A DNA stretch of 64,000 nt. Origin: Roseococcus sp. SYP-B2431. GTDB taxonomy: Bacteria; Pseudomonadota; Alphaproteobacteria; Acetobacterales; Acetobacteraceae. A program made the translations under genes and the position numbers. Shown here in pieces: positions 27,687 through 36,465 of the stretch; positions within the stretch are counted from its first letter, which is position 1, and each line of letters opens with the position of its first letter. A model generated the notes under the pieces. It ran no database searches. It saw only the letters and a program-made list of their open reading frames with translations, and was not told the origin of the DNA. The stretch spans positions 124,001 through 188,000 of the forward strand of contig NZ_SJXD01000027.1 of assembly GCF_004336745.1 (NCBI RefSeq), read 5' to 3'.

Positions 27687-29264
27687 ATGACCGAATATGA
27701 CGTGATCGTCGTGGGCGCCGGTTCCGCCGGCGCCGCCCTGGCCGGCCGACTCTCCGACGACCCGAACCGCCGCGTGCTGGTGCTGGAGGCCGGGCGCGAC
27801 TGGCGCGCGGCCGAGGCGCCGCCCGCGCTGCGCTCCAGCAACATCATCCCCTTCATGCACGACCGGCGGAACCAGCTCGACTGGCAGTGGTCGGACCTGA
27901 ACACCCGCCGCTCGCACGTCCAGGCGCCGAAATACTACTGGCGCGGCAAGGCGCTGGGCGGATCGTCCACGGTCAATGCGCAGATCGCCATCTGGGGCGT
28001 GGCCGAAGCCTTCGACGCCTGGGCCGAATCCGGCTGCGAGGGCTGGTCGCGCGAGGAGGTCCTGCCGCTCTTCGCCAGGCTGGAGGACGACCCGGCCATG
28101 GCGGGCGCTCCGCATCACGGCCAGGGCGGCCCCATCCCCGTCTACCGCGCGCCGCTGGAGAGCTGGGGCCCGGTGGACAAGGCGCTGCGCGAGGCCGCGC
28201 TGGCCTGCGGCTATCCTTGGAACCCGGACCTGAACGATCCGGACAAGGAAGGCGTCTCCTGCTACCCCATCAACAGCCGCAACTTCGAGCGCGTCACCAC
28301 CAACGACGCCTATCTGGAGCCGGCCCGCCACCGCCCGAACCTGACCATCCGCGGCGGCGCGCTGGTCGAGAAGGTCGTCGTCGAGGACGGCCGCGCCGTT
28401 GCCGTGCGCGCGATGCTGGACGGGGAGTGGCAGGAGATCCGGGCGCGCGAGATCGTGCTCTCCTCCGGCGCCATCCACTCGCCGGCGATCCTGCTGCGCT
28501 CGGGCCTCGGCCCGGCGGCGGAGCTGTCGGCCCTCGGCATACCCGCGGTCGCGGACATGCCGCATGTGGGGAAGCATTTCCACGACCACGCGATCTGCCG
28601 GACCAACCTGGAGCTGAAGCCGGACTTTGTCTCCAAGGACCCGAAGCAGCGCCACACCAATTGCTGCGTGACCTACAGCTCCGGCCTCGCCGGCGGCTTC
28701 CGCGACATGATCTTCATCGGCTTCAACCACCGCTACCTGGGCCAGGGCGAGCTGCCGAGCGGCGTGGGCAGCGTGGCGGCCGGCATCTACGACGTCTTCT
28801 CGCGCGGCGAGCTGACGCTGGCCTCGGCCGATCCGCGCATCGACCCCATCGTCGAGGAGAACATGCTGGCCGACCAGCGGGACGTGGTCCGCATGCGCGA
28901 CGCGGTGCGGCGCCTGGCGGAACTCGCCCGGCAGCCGGCGCTGGCGGATATCTCCACCCGCATCACCTTCGGCGATTCCGGAATGGAGATCGCGGAAGTG
29001 GCGGCCCTGCCGGTCTCGGCCCTCGACAGCCTGATGCTGGAACAGGTCAACGACATGCAGCACGCCGCCGGCACCTGCAGGATGACCGCCTATGAGGATC
29101 CGCGCGGCGTGGTCGATCCCGACCTGAGGGTGAAGGGGATCGAAGGTCTGCGCGTGGCCGATGCCTCCATCATGCCCTTCGACTGCCGGGCCAATACGCA
29201 TTTCACCTGCGTCATGATCGGCGAGTGGCTGGCCCGGAAGATGAAGGAAGAGGCCGCCGCCTGA
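27687..29264 (+). CDS. GMC family oxidoreductase (choline dehydrogenase-like)
   Basis: 525 residues. The FAD-binding Rossmann motif is DVIVVGAGSAGAALAGRL at 4-21, with LVLEAGRDWR after it. RGKALGGSSTVNAQIAIWG is GMC signature 1 and SSGAIHSPAILLRSG is signature 2. The C-terminal catalytic pair is His459 (MQHAAGTCRM) and His505 (NTHFTCVMIGE). The second residue is His rather than the Asn seen in choline oxidase. It oxidises an alcohol, with the substrate undetermined. It follows the M20 gene by 74 bases on the same strand. Confidence 0.92.
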   Translation: MTEYDVIVVGAGSAGAALAGRLSDDPNRRVLVLEAGRDWRAAEAPPALRSSNIIPFMHDRRNQLDWQWSDLNTRRSHVQAPKYYWRGKALGGSSTVNAQIAIWGVAEAFDAWAESGCEGWSREEVLPLFARLEDDPAMAGAPHHGQGGPIPVYRAPLESWGPVDKALREAALACGYPWNPDLNDPDKEGVSCYPINSRNFERVTTNDAYLEPARHRPNLTIRGGALVEKVVVEDGRAVAVRAMLDGEWQEIRAREIVLSSGAIHSPAILLRSGLGPAAELSALGIPAVADMPHVGKHFHDHAICRTNLELKPDFVSKDPKQRHTNCCVTYSSGLAGGFRDMIFIGFNHRYLGQGELPSGVGSVAAGIYDVFSRGELTLASADPRIDPIVEENMLADQRDVVRMRDAVRRLAELARQPALADISTRITFGDSGMEIAEVAALPVSALDSLMLEQVNDMQHAAGTCRMTAYEDPRGVVDPDLRVKGIEGLRVADASIMPFDCRANTHFTCVMIGEWLARKMKEEAAA

Positions 29265-29333
29265 CACGGCGGAAAGGTTGCGGGAGCTATCGCCACCCCT
29301 TACACGCCCAGGTTGCATCGGGCATAAAGGGCC

Positions 29334-30491
29334 ATGGACTCCCGGACCGCCTATGTCGTCCTCGCGATGATGACGCTCGCCAATAGCGGCGCGCTGGGCC
29401 TGATCCTCCGCGATTTGCCGGAGCTCCTGCGGCCTTCGGTGCGGAGCTGGCAGGCCGGGACGCTCGTCATCGCTGGCGGCTATGTTCTCCATGCCTTTCC
29501 GTCCCTGCCGCTGGCCGTGATGGTCACGCTGTCGAACGGCGCCATCCTCCTGGGCCTGACGATCTGCTGGCGCGGGGTCCAGCAGTTCGACGGACTCCCA
29601 CGGAAGAGCTGGCAGCTCCTGCCCGCCGCGGCGGGGACCTTCGCGATCTTCTGGTACTCGGCGCTTCAGCCGGACACGCTCGTCCGGATCCTCGCGGTCT
29701 CGCTGGCCTCGATCGTGATCCTGGCGGGCTGCGTCGCCATCCTGGCCGACCCCGGCCGCCGGGACGGCTCGCGCAGCCGGCAGCTGCTGATGATCCTGTT
29801 CCTCTCGATCATGCTGCTCAACTGCCTTCGCTTCGCCTATTTCGCCTGGGCAGGCATCCCGGCCGATTTCAGCATCGCCGACAACGGCAGCATGGCGAAC
29901 GTCATCTCGCCGCTGGTGGCGGCCATGCTGCCGGTGATCGGCACCACGGCCTTCACGCTGATGTGCTCGGAGCGCCTGCGCCGGCAATGGGAGCACGCCG
30001 CCTCCACCGACCACCTCACCGGGCTGGCGAACCGCCGCACCCTCACCGAGATGGGGCGGCTCCGCTTCGAGACGGCCCGGACCCGGGAGGAGCGGGTTGC
30101 GATCGCGCTCATCGACGTGGACGCCTTCAAGTCGATCAACGATCGCTTCGGGCATGAGGCGGGCGATCTGGCGCTGAAGCACGTGGCGGCCAGCCTGAAC
30201 GCGGCGACCATGCCCTCCGACCTTCTGGCGCGGACGGGGGGCGAGGAATTCGTGGCCCTGCTCGGGCAATCGGAGGCCGAGCCGGCCCAGATGGCGGCCG
30301 AGCGCCTGCGCCTGGCGGTGCAGCGGCACCCCTTCATCCTGCGCGGGATGCGGATTCCGCTCACCGTGTCCGTCGGGATCGCGGTGTCCCAGGAGGGGGA
30401 CACGGATTTCGACAGCCTGCTGCGGCGCGCCGATCAGGCGATGTACACGGCGAAGTCGGCGGGCCGGAACCGGGTGGAGCTGGCGGCCTGA
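29334..30491 (+). CDS. Diguanylate cyclase (GGDEF) with N-terminal membrane sensor region
   Basis: 385 residues. The first 215 residues form about seven hydrophobic helices of a membrane sensor with no named domain that I recognise. The GGDEF domain starts at HLTGLANRR (about 228) and continues with IDVDAFKSINDRFGHEAGD and the active-site loop RTGGEEF, an accepted GGDEF variant, ending in ADQAMYTAKSAGRNRV. There is no clear RxxD inhibitory site five residues before the loop. It makes cyclic di-GMP from two GTP at the inner membrane. It stands alone, without an EAL partner. Confidence 0.9.
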   Translation: MDSRTAYVVLAMMTLANSGALGLILRDLPELLRPSVRSWQAGTLVIAGGYVLHAFPSLPLAVMVTLSNGAILLGLTICWRGVQQFDGLPRKSWQLLPAAAGTFAIFWYSALQPDTLVRILAVSLASIVILAGCVAILADPGRRDGSRSRQLLMILFLSIMLLNCLRFAYFAWAGIPADFSIADNGSMANVISPLVAAMLPVIGTTAFTLMCSERLRRQWEHAASTDHLTGLANRRTLTEMGRLRFETARTREERVAIALIDVDAFKSINDRFGHEAGDLALKHVAASLNAATMPSDLLARTGGEEFVALLGQSEAEPAQMAAERLRLAVQRHPFILRGMRIPLTVSVGIAVSQEGDTDFDSLLRRADQAMYTAKSAGRNRVELAA

Positions 30492-30498
30492 CGCGCCC

Positions 30499-30987
30499 TC
30501 AGCCGGCCGTCCAGGCCGTGCAGGCCGAGCGGCGCTTCATCTCGCCCTGGACGCGGAGCGTGATGACGATCTGACCCTTCTTCCTCCCTATGGCGCCGCC
30601 ACAGGCCTCCCAGATCTGCGTGAAGCTGGCCTTGCCCTCCGACATCACGCCGCTGGCGTCGAGGCAGCCCACGCCGACGCAGCCCTCGAGATGCGACGGC
30701 ACGCTGGCCGGATGGAAGAGGATATTGTACTTCTTCTTCTCCGCCTCCCTGCCGAGCCAGGGGTTGATCACGTACGAGCCGTATTTCTCAAACCAATACA
30801 TGGTGGAATTGGTATAGTCCCGGCTTCCCGCCATGGACATGTAGTTGTCCATTCGCTCGATCGTCCGGTAGGACTGGCCGCCGACCAGGAGCTCGCCGAC
30901 CAGGCCATGGGCGGCCGCCGCCCCCGATTTTGGTATGTTGCTCACATACTTGTCGCCCCGGATATAAGTGACCACCGTTGCCGCCAT
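30499..30987 (-). CDS. DUF5675 family protein
   Basis: 162 residues. The stretch NILFHPASVPSHLEGCVGVGC matches the core of DUF5675, where a His and later Cys are conserved in an IxxHxGxxPxxxxGCI pattern. There is no signal peptide. I choose the ATG at 30985-30987 because GGAGAG lies about 6 bases upstream; a start at 31026 would add 13 residues but has no such site. The gene is AT-richer than its neighbours (28 G+C of 60 in 30781-30840), hinting at transfer. DUF5675 proteins often occur with phage lysis or secretion genes, but none is nearby. The function is unknown. Confidence 0.65.
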   Translation of the reverse strand: MAATVVTYIRGDKYVSNIPKSGAAAAHGLVGELLVGGQSYRTIERMDNYMSMAGSRDYTNSTMYWFEKYGSYVINPWLGREAEKKKYNILFHPASVPSHLEGCVGVGCLDASGVMSEGKASFTQIWEACGGAIGRKKGQIVITLRVQGEMKRRSACTAWTAG

Positions 30988-31184
30988 ATCTCTCTCCAGC
31001 CACGCGCCTGCCGCTGGAATCTGCATTAATTGCCGGCTGTTTGTTTTCCACGCGATTTATTGTCGCGCCTGTCACACGGTCTCATGGACCCGCGCCCAGG
31101 GCCGACCGGCAGCAGCGCCTTCGACCCCCCGCCGTCTTGCGCCGCGCGCCGTCCGCGCCGACCCTGCGCGCCGAGGAGAACGCC

Positions 31185-31970
31185 ATGACCGAATCACCCG
31201 TGCTGATGTCCGTGGACGACCGCGGCATCGCCACCGCCACGCTGAACCGCCCCGCGCTGGGCAATGCCTATAACGGCGAGATGCTGGATGCGCTCATCGA
31301 AGGCATCCCCCGCCTCGCCGCCGATCCCGCCATCCGCGGCCTGGTGATCCGCGGCGCGGGCAAGCACTTCCAGGCCGGCGCCGATATCCACTGGCTGAGC
31401 GCGGCCGCCGCGGCCCCGCCCGAGCAGGCCTTCGCCTCCTCGCTGCAGACCACGCGCGCCATGCAGCTGCTGAACGAGTTCCCCAAGCCGAGCTTCGCCG
31501 TCATCCACGGCGCCTGCTTCGGCGGCGGCACCGGCATCGCCTGCTGCGTGGACGTGGCGCTGGCCACCACCCAGGCGAGCTTCGGCATCACCGAGGTCCG
31601 CGTCGGCGTGGCGCCCACGCCGATCTCGACGCACATGGTCCACGCCATGGGCCTGCGCCATGCACGGCGCTACGCCATCACCGGCGAGCGCTTCGGGCCC
31701 GAGGAGGCCATGCGCATCGGCCTGGTGCACGAGGTCCATGCGCCGGAGGCCGTCGAGGCGCGGCTGGAGGAGATCGTCGCCGCCATGCTGCTCTCCTCGC
31801 CGGCCGCGATCGCCGTGACGAAGACCAGCCTGCTGGAATCCAACGGGCTGGCGCTCAGCGCGCATCAGGTCACGCAGCTCACCAACGAGAGCTGGATGGT
31901 CCGCGCCGGGAAGGAGGGCAAGGAAGGCCTCGCCGCCTTCCGCGAGAAGCGCAAGCCCGCCTGGGCCTGA
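31185..31970 (+). CDS. Enoyl-CoA hydratase family protein (methylglutaconyl-CoA hydratase LiuC-like)
   Basis: 261-residue crotonase. The oxyanion-hole segments are FQAGADIHWL and HGACFGGGTGIACCVD. The second catalytic Glu is kept in FGITEVRVGVAPTPIS, whereas the first is Gly (GTGIA). The FGxTEVRxGxxPxxIS pattern and YAITGERFGPEEAMRIGLVHEV are characteristic of LiuC-type hydratases of leucine and isovalerate breakdown. No other Liu genes (carboxylase, isovaleryl-CoA dehydrogenase, lyase) are adjacent, so the role is inferred. GAGGAGAACGCC precedes the ATG. The 197-base upstream gap is shared with the DUF5675 gene and has an AT-rich part (31017-31070) suited to a promoter. Confidence 0.85.
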   Translation: MTESPVLMSVDDRGIATATLNRPALGNAYNGEMLDALIEGIPRLAADPAIRGLVIRGAGKHFQAGADIHWLSAAAAAPPEQAFASSLQTTRAMQLLNEFPKPSFAVIHGACFGGGTGIACCVDVALATTQASFGITEVRVGVAPTPISTHMVHAMGLRHARRYAITGERFGPEEAMRIGLVHEVHAPEAVEARLEEIVAAMLLSSPAAIAVTKTSLLESNGLALSAHQVTQLTNESWMVRAGKEGKEGLAAFREKRKPAWA

Positions 31971-31989
31971 GCCGCGGGGGAAAACAAGA

Positions 31990-32136
31990 AACCGGATCGG
32001 GATCAGAGCGGATGCGAACGCATTCGCCACTTAGAGCTTTTTCCGTTCGAATAGGCTCATTCAAAAGCTCTAGCTTTTTGTTTTCGAGCATCTTCACCCG
32101 ATCATGCGAAGCGGCATGATCGGGATCTGCTCTAGG
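31990..32136. repeat. Intergenic mosaic element with nested inverted repeats
   Basis: About 145 bases rich in palindromes. The arms GCGAA/TTCGC are at 32014 and 32023, TAGAGCTTTT (32032-32041) pairs with AAAAGCTCTA (32063-32072), and a perfect 11-base hairpin CCCGATCATGC/GCATGATCGGG spans 32097-32124. The mix of GAGCTTTT..AAAGCTC and GCATGATC blocks resembles RIME-like mosaic elements of Rhizobiales. The right end (CTCTAG) supplies the stop codon of the reverse-strand gene at 32132, so the element appears to have inserted at or replaced that gene's 3' end. Confidence 0.6.
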
Positions 32137-32671
32137 AGGCGGACAGCCGCCGCGCAGCCTCCGCGACGCAGGCCTCGAAGAGCGAGAGGTCGGTCCAGGG
32201 CAGCGGCGCCGCGGCGCGCAGCACCATGCCGCCCGAGGCCGCGATGGCGCCTTCCAGCATGAGGTTCTCGGCCAGGCCGAAATCCTCGACCTCCATCCCC
32301 GCCGGATCGCGCCAGGCCGCGCCGTCGTGCCGGGCCTCGACCCGGGCGCGGTAGTCTCCGGGCGCGTGGGTATAGCCGAAGACGGGCCGGCCCATGCTGC
32401 GCATGTAGCCGAGTTCGAAGGCCGTGCCCGGATCGGTCCCGGAACCGCGGAACGGGGTGAGATTCGCCACCAGCGCGTCGCAGCCGTGCATGTGCATTTC
32501 GCAGGCGGCGTGGATGCGGCGCCAGTCCGCCGGACCTGTGGGCATGGGCGCCGGCGGGTCGAGCGGAAAGACCCCGGCCAGCCCGTGCCGCGCGCAGATG
32601 GCCTTCTTGGCCGCGCCCAGCGATGCCGGGTCGGGCAGGAAGACCTCGGGGCCGGCCAGGTAGATTCGCAT
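32132..32671 (-). CDS. Nucleoside 2-deoxyribosyltransferase-like protein
   Basis: 179 residues. MRIYLAGPEVFLPD is the N-terminal nucleotide-sugar motif of the family, CDALVANLTPFRGSGTDPGTAFELGYM carries the Asp residues and the catalytic Glu. Enzymes of this group move deoxyribose between bases or hydrolyse 2'-deoxynucleoside monophosphates. Start is the ATG at 32669-32671, with a GGATTCCAGGCAGAATGTCCC upstream context and no strong ribosome-binding site. The C-terminus RRLSAS ends inside the palindromic element, so its last codons may be recent. It lies 37 bases downstream of the histidine kinase stop, on the same strand. Confidence 0.85.
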   Translation of the reverse strand: MRIYLAGPEVFLPDPASLGAAKKAICARHGLAGVFPLDPPAPMPTGPADWRRIHAACEMHMHGCDALVANLTPFRGSGTDPGTAFELGYMRSMGRPVFGYTHAPGDYRARVEARHDGAAWRDPAGMEVEDFGLAENLMLEGAIAASGGMVLRAAAPLPWTDLSLFEACVAEAARRLSAS

Positions 32672-32708
32672 GGGACATTCTGCCTGGAATCCATGCGGCA
32701 GACCATGA

Positions 32709-34271
32709 TCAGCCCGTGAGGTGCGCCGCCGGGATGCGCAGCCGGATGACGACGCCGCCCGGCGCCCAGTCGCGCGCGATCTCACCGCCAAGTCCCTGGA
32801 CGGTGGCGCGCTCGAGCAGGCTGCCGAACCCTTCCGGCATTCCGCGGGCCGCCACCGCCGGCCCGCCGATCTCCCTCCAGGTCAGGACCAGCATCCCGCC
32901 CTCTATGGCGGTCTGCACCGCGAGGCGGCCCGCCTTGCTCGAGAGCGCGCCGTACTTGGCGGCATTGGTCGTGAACTCGTGCAGCAGCAGCGCCAGCGAG
33001 GTCAGCGTCGAGCCCTGCAGCGGCACGTCCGTGCCCGTGACCGCCAGGCGCGGCGCGCCCGCGAAATCGTGCGGTGCGATGATCGCCGCCAGCAGCGCGA
33101 AGAGGGTCGTGCCCCTCTCGCCGGTCTGTTCCCCGCCAAGCTCGGGCAAGGTGAGGTCGTGCGCGCGGGACAGCGCCAGCACGCGCTCGCGCAACGAGAC
33201 CGCCAGCTCCTCCGCGCTGTTCGCGGACGTCGCGCTGATCGAGATGAGCCCGGTCGTGACCGAGAAGAGGTTCTTCACCCGGTGGTTCACCTCGCGCAGC
33301 AGCAGGTCCTGCTGCTGCTGCGCGCGCTTCCGGTCCGAGATGTCGCGCGCGATCTTGGAGGCGCCGATGATGACGCCCCGCGTGTTGCGCACCGGCGAGA
33401 CCGTCAGCGAGATGTCGAGCAGGCTGCCGTCCTTGCGGCGGCGCACGGTCTCGAAGTGGTCCACGCGCTCGCCCCGGCGGATTCGGCCGATGATCTCCTC
33501 CTCCTCATGCAGGCGGTCGTCGGGGATGAGGATCGTGATGTGCCGGCCGATCGCCTCGGCCGCGGTGAAGCCGAAGAGCCGGGTGGCGCTGGCGTTCCAG
33601 CTGGAGATGATGCCTTCCAGCGACTTGCTGAGGATCGCGTCGTCCGAGCCGGCGACGATGGCGGCGAGCCAGGCATTGGCCTCCTGCGCCTGGCGCGACG
33701 CCTCCTCCCCGCGGCGCGATGCCTCGAGCAGACGGGCATTGTCGATGGCGATGGCCGCATGCGCCGCGATGGCGGCGACCGTCTCCTCGGCCTCCATGCC
33801 GAAGGCGCCAGGCTCGTCATGGGCGACGAAGAGGCCACCATGCACCTCGCCCGTGCGCGAGACGACCGGCGCCGCTAGATAGCTGACCACCGGCAGGTGG
33901 CCCTCCAGCATGCCGAAATACGGCCCGTTCCTCCCGAAGCGGGGATCCTGGCGAATGTCGTCGGAGCGGACGATCCCGACGCCGTCGAAGGCGGGGCCGA
34001 AGATCTCCGCCCTGCGCGGCATCGGAAGCTTCTCGGAGCCGGAGCGCGGGACGCCGGACAGGGCATAGAGGTCACAAGCCTCGCCCGAGGCATCCACCAT
34101 ATCGTAGAAGAAGCCGCCGAACTTTGCGCCCGACCACTGCGTGGCGGCATCCGTGACGATCTGCACCAGCTGCGACAGCTCGACATCGCCGGCGATGGTA
34201 CGGGCGATGGCGGAGAACATGCGCAACCGCTGCGTCTCGCGGACGGCGGAGGCGGGGCCCTCAATTCTCAT
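32709..34271 (-). CDS. GAF-PAS HWE-family sensor histidine kinase
   Basis: 520 residues, no membrane segment, so a cytoplasmic sensor. Domains in order: GAF (about 15-180), PAS with PAC (about 200-315, GSDDAILSKSLEGIISSWN then DISDRKRAQQQ), then the HWE/HisKA_2 dimerisation region with phospho-acceptor His330 in LLREVNHRVKNLFSV, and an ATP-binding domain with HEFTTNAAKYGALS and MPEGFGSLLERATVQGLGG. These kinases are common in Alphaproteobacteria for light, oxygen or stress sensing. No response regulator gene is beside it. It is divergent from the alpha/beta hydrolase at 34427 with a 155-base gap. Confidence 0.9.
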   Translation of the reverse strand: MRIEGPASAVRETQRLRMFSAIARTIAGDVELSQLVQIVTDAATQWSGAKFGGFFYDMVDASGEACDLYALSGVPRSGSEKLPMPRRAEIFGPAFDGVGIVRSDDIRQDPRFGRNGPYFGMLEGHLPVVSYLAAPVVSRTGEVHGGLFVAHDEPGAFGMEAEETVAAIAAHAAIAIDNARLLEASRRGEEASRQAQEANAWLAAIVAGSDDAILSKSLEGIISSWNASATRLFGFTAAEAIGRHITILIPDDRLHEEEEIIGRIRRGERVDHFETVRRRKDGSLLDISLTVSPVRNTRGVIIGASKIARDISDRKRAQQQQDLLLREVNHRVKNLFSVTTGLISISATSANSAEELAVSLRERVLALSRAHDLTLPELGGEQTGERGTTLFALLAAIIAPHDFAGAPRLAVTGTDVPLQGSTLTSLALLLHEFTTNAAKYGALSSKAGRLAVQTAIEGGMLVLTWREIGGPAVAARGMPEGFGSLLERATVQGLGGEIARDWAPGGVVIRLRIPAAHLTG

Positions 34272-34426
34272 GCTAAGCGCATCGAGGCCTTGCAGAACCT
34301 TTCCCTGACCCCGCAGGCTGGACGGGGGAATGAGAGCCGCGGATAAGCAGAACCCGACTTATTTCTATCAGAAGCTTCGCCGGGACGGTAGAGGGGCCGC
34401 ATCGTGTCCCAGGCGGAAGGTGCGGG

Positions 34427-35221
34427 ATGAATTCCGAAGAGATTGAATACAATAACCGGGCCCGGGTGCCGGGCCATCCGGCGATCATGGCGGGCTGGAT
34501 GCGGGATGCGTCCGCCTTCCGGGCGGCGCATCCGCCGGAGGTGCTGGCCTATGGGCCGGGCCCGCGCGAGGCGATGGATCTCTTCCTGCCGCCGGAGATC
34601 CGCGGCGTCGCGATGTTCTTTCACGGCGGCTACTGGCAGGCGCTCGACCGCTCCTCGGCGAGCCATTGCGCGGCGGGGCTGCTGGGGCACGGGATCGCCG
34701 TGGGCGTGCCGTCCTACGACCTCTGCCCCGCCGTGCCGCTGGCCCGCATCCTGGAGCAGGCGGAGGCGGCGGCACGGGCGCTGCACGCCCGGCTCGGACG
34801 CCCCATGCTGATCTCGGGGCATTCGGCCGGCGGGCACCTCGCGGCCATGCTGTTGGCGCGGCTGCCGGCGGAGATGGCCGCGGCGGCGCTGCCCGTCTCG
34901 GGCCTCTTCTGGCTGGAGCCGCTGGTGCCGACCAGCCTCAACGCGGCGCTCGGCCTGGATCCGGCGGCGGCGCGCGGCCTGTCGCCGGCCCTGCTCTCCT
35001 CGCCCGGCCGCCCTCTGCACTGCGCCGTCGGCGGCGAGGAGAGCGGCGAATTCCTGCGCCAGAGCCGCGACTTCGCGGGGCTCTGGGGCGGCTCCTGGGA
35101 GGCGCTGCCGGGGCTGGATCATTTCACCGTGCTGGGCCCCTTGTCTCGGGTCGACCATCCGCTGACGATAAGGGCCGCGAGACTTGCATGGCAGGCCTGC
35201 TGCACGGTATCGAATATTTAA
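34427..35221 (+). CDS. Alpha/beta hydrolase (arylformamidase/esterase-like)
   Basis: 264 residues. FFHGGYWQALDRS contains the HGGYW oxyanion motif of the kynurenine formamidase-type esterases, SGHSAGGHLAAML the nucleophile Ser in a GxSxG elbow, and LDHFTVLGPL the catalytic His. The N-terminal EYNNRARVPGHP is also typical of that group. It hydrolyses an ester or amide in the cytoplasm. The stop is 29 bases before the start of the Liv-type binding protein, so it is probably first in that operon and may act on a compound the transporter brings in. The substrate is inferred only. Confidence 0.85.
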   Translation: MNSEEIEYNNRARVPGHPAIMAGWMRDASAFRAAHPPEVLAYGPGPREAMDLFLPPEIRGVAMFFHGGYWQALDRSSASHCAAGLLGHGIAVGVPSYDLCPAVPLARILEQAEAAARALHARLGRPMLISGHSAGGHLAAMLLARLPAEMAAAALPVSGLFWLEPLVPTSLNAALGLDPAAARGLSPALLSSPGRPLHCAVGGEESGEFLRQSRDFAGLWGGSWEALPGLDHFTVLGPLSRVDHPLTIRAARLAWQACCTVSNI

Positions 35222-35250
35222 GGCTTCAAACGATGCGCGGGAGAGCACCC

Positions 35251-36465
35251 ATGGCGTTCCAGGACAATCCGGGCTTCGCCCGCCGCACGCTCCTCGCCGG
35301 CGGCGGCGCTGCGGTCCTCGCCGCGCCGGCCGTCCATGCCCAAGGTTCGGCAGCTTCGGCCCCCATCAAGATCGGTCTCGTCGCCGTGCTGACCGGCCCG
35401 GCGGCCTCGCTGGGCACGCATCTACGCGACGGCTGGATGCTCGGCATGCGGCACCTTGACACCAAGCTCGGCGGCCGCCGGGTCGAGACCATCGTGATCG
35501 ACGACGAGCTGCGCCCGGACGTCGCCGTCACCAAGGTCCGCGCCGCGCTGGAGCGCGACAAGGTGGACTTCGTCGTGGGCGTGGTCTTCTCCAACATCCT
35601 GGGCGCGATCATCCGCCCGGTGACGGATTCCGGTACCTTCCTGATCTCCACCAATGCCGGCCCCTCGACGCTCGCCGGCCGCGGCTGCAGCCCCTACTTC
35701 TTCACGACGAGCTACAACAACGACCAGGTCCATTCGGTGATGGGCCAGGTGGCGCAGGATTCGAACTACCGCCGGGTCTTCGTGCTGACGCCCAACTATC
35801 AGGCCGGCCGCGACGCGGTGGCGGGCTTCAAGTCGAAGTTCCAAGGCACCGTCGTGGACGAGGTCTATGTGCCGCTGACGCAGATGGACTTCTCCGCCGA
35901 GCTCGCGAAGATCGCCTCGCTGCGGCCGGATGCGGTCTTCACCTTCATGCCGGGCGGGCTCGGCGTGAACCTGGTGAAACAGTATCGGCAGGCCGGGCTG
36001 GCGACGATCCCCTTCCTCTCCACCTTCACGGTGGACGAGGCGACGCTGCCCGCGCAGGGCGAGGCCGCGCTGGGCTTCTACGCCGCGGCGAGCTGGGCGC
36101 CGAACATGGACAACCCCGCGAATCAGGCCTTCGTGCGGGACTTCGAGGGCGTCTACAACTACGTCCCCGCGAGCTATGCGGCGCAGAGCTACGACGCGGC
36201 GCGGCTGCTGGACTCCGCCGTGAAGAAGGTGGGCGGCAACTTCACCGACAAGAATGCGCTGCGCAACGCCATCGCGGCGGCCGATTTCCAGAGCGTCCGC
36301 GGGCCCTTCCGCTTCGGCATCAACCAGTATCCGGTGCAGGATTTCTGGCAGCTCCAGGTCGCGCGCCGGCCGGACGGCCGGTTCCAGACGGAGACGGTGC
36401 GCAAGGTGCTGTCGGCCAATATCGACCCCTGGGCGCCTGAATGCCGCATGCCAGTCCGTATCTGA
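35251..36465 (+). CDS. ABC transporter substrate-binding protein, branched-chain amino acid (LivK) type
   Basis: 404 residues. The N-terminus has twin Arg (FARRTLLAGGGAAVLAAPAVHAQG), a Tat-like signal ending at an AxA site, so it works in the periplasm. The type I periplasmic-binding fold follows: IKIGLVAVLTGPAASLG, VDFVVGVVFSNILGAI and a late AAQSYDAARLLDSAV. The start at 35251 has GGGAGAG 5 bases upstream; an ATG at 35233 is possible. Aromatic or amide ligands are as likely as leucine for this family. A threefold 15-base repeat overlaps its stop codon (36456-36500). Confidence 0.92.
   Translation: MAFQDNPGFARRTLLAGGGAAVLAAPAVHAQGSAASAPIKIGLVAVLTGPAASLGTHLRDGWMLGMRHLDTKLGGRRVETIVIDDELRPDVAVTKVRAALERDKVDFVVGVVFSNILGAIIRPVTDSGTFLISTNAGPSTLAGRGCSPYFFTTSYNNDQVHSVMGQVAQDSNYRRVFVLTPNYQAGRDAVAGFKSKFQGTVVDEVYVPLTQMDFSAELAKIASLRPDAVFTFMPGGLGVNLVKQYRQAGLATIPFLSTFTVDEATLPAQGEAALGFYAAASWAPNMDNPANQAFVRDFEGVYNYVPASYAAQSYDAARLLDSAVKKVGGNFTDKNALRNAIAAADFQSVRGPFRFGINQYPVQDFWQLQVARRPDGRFQTETVRKVLSANIDPWAPECRMPVRI

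Noticed and set aside
27618-30329. A reverse-strand open frame of about 900 codons
   Set aside because: It runs antisense through the GMC oxidoreductase and diguanylate cyclase, both of which have complete family motifs. Long antisense frames are expected in such GC-rich DNA; its residues are low-complexity Arg/Gly/His/Ala-rich.
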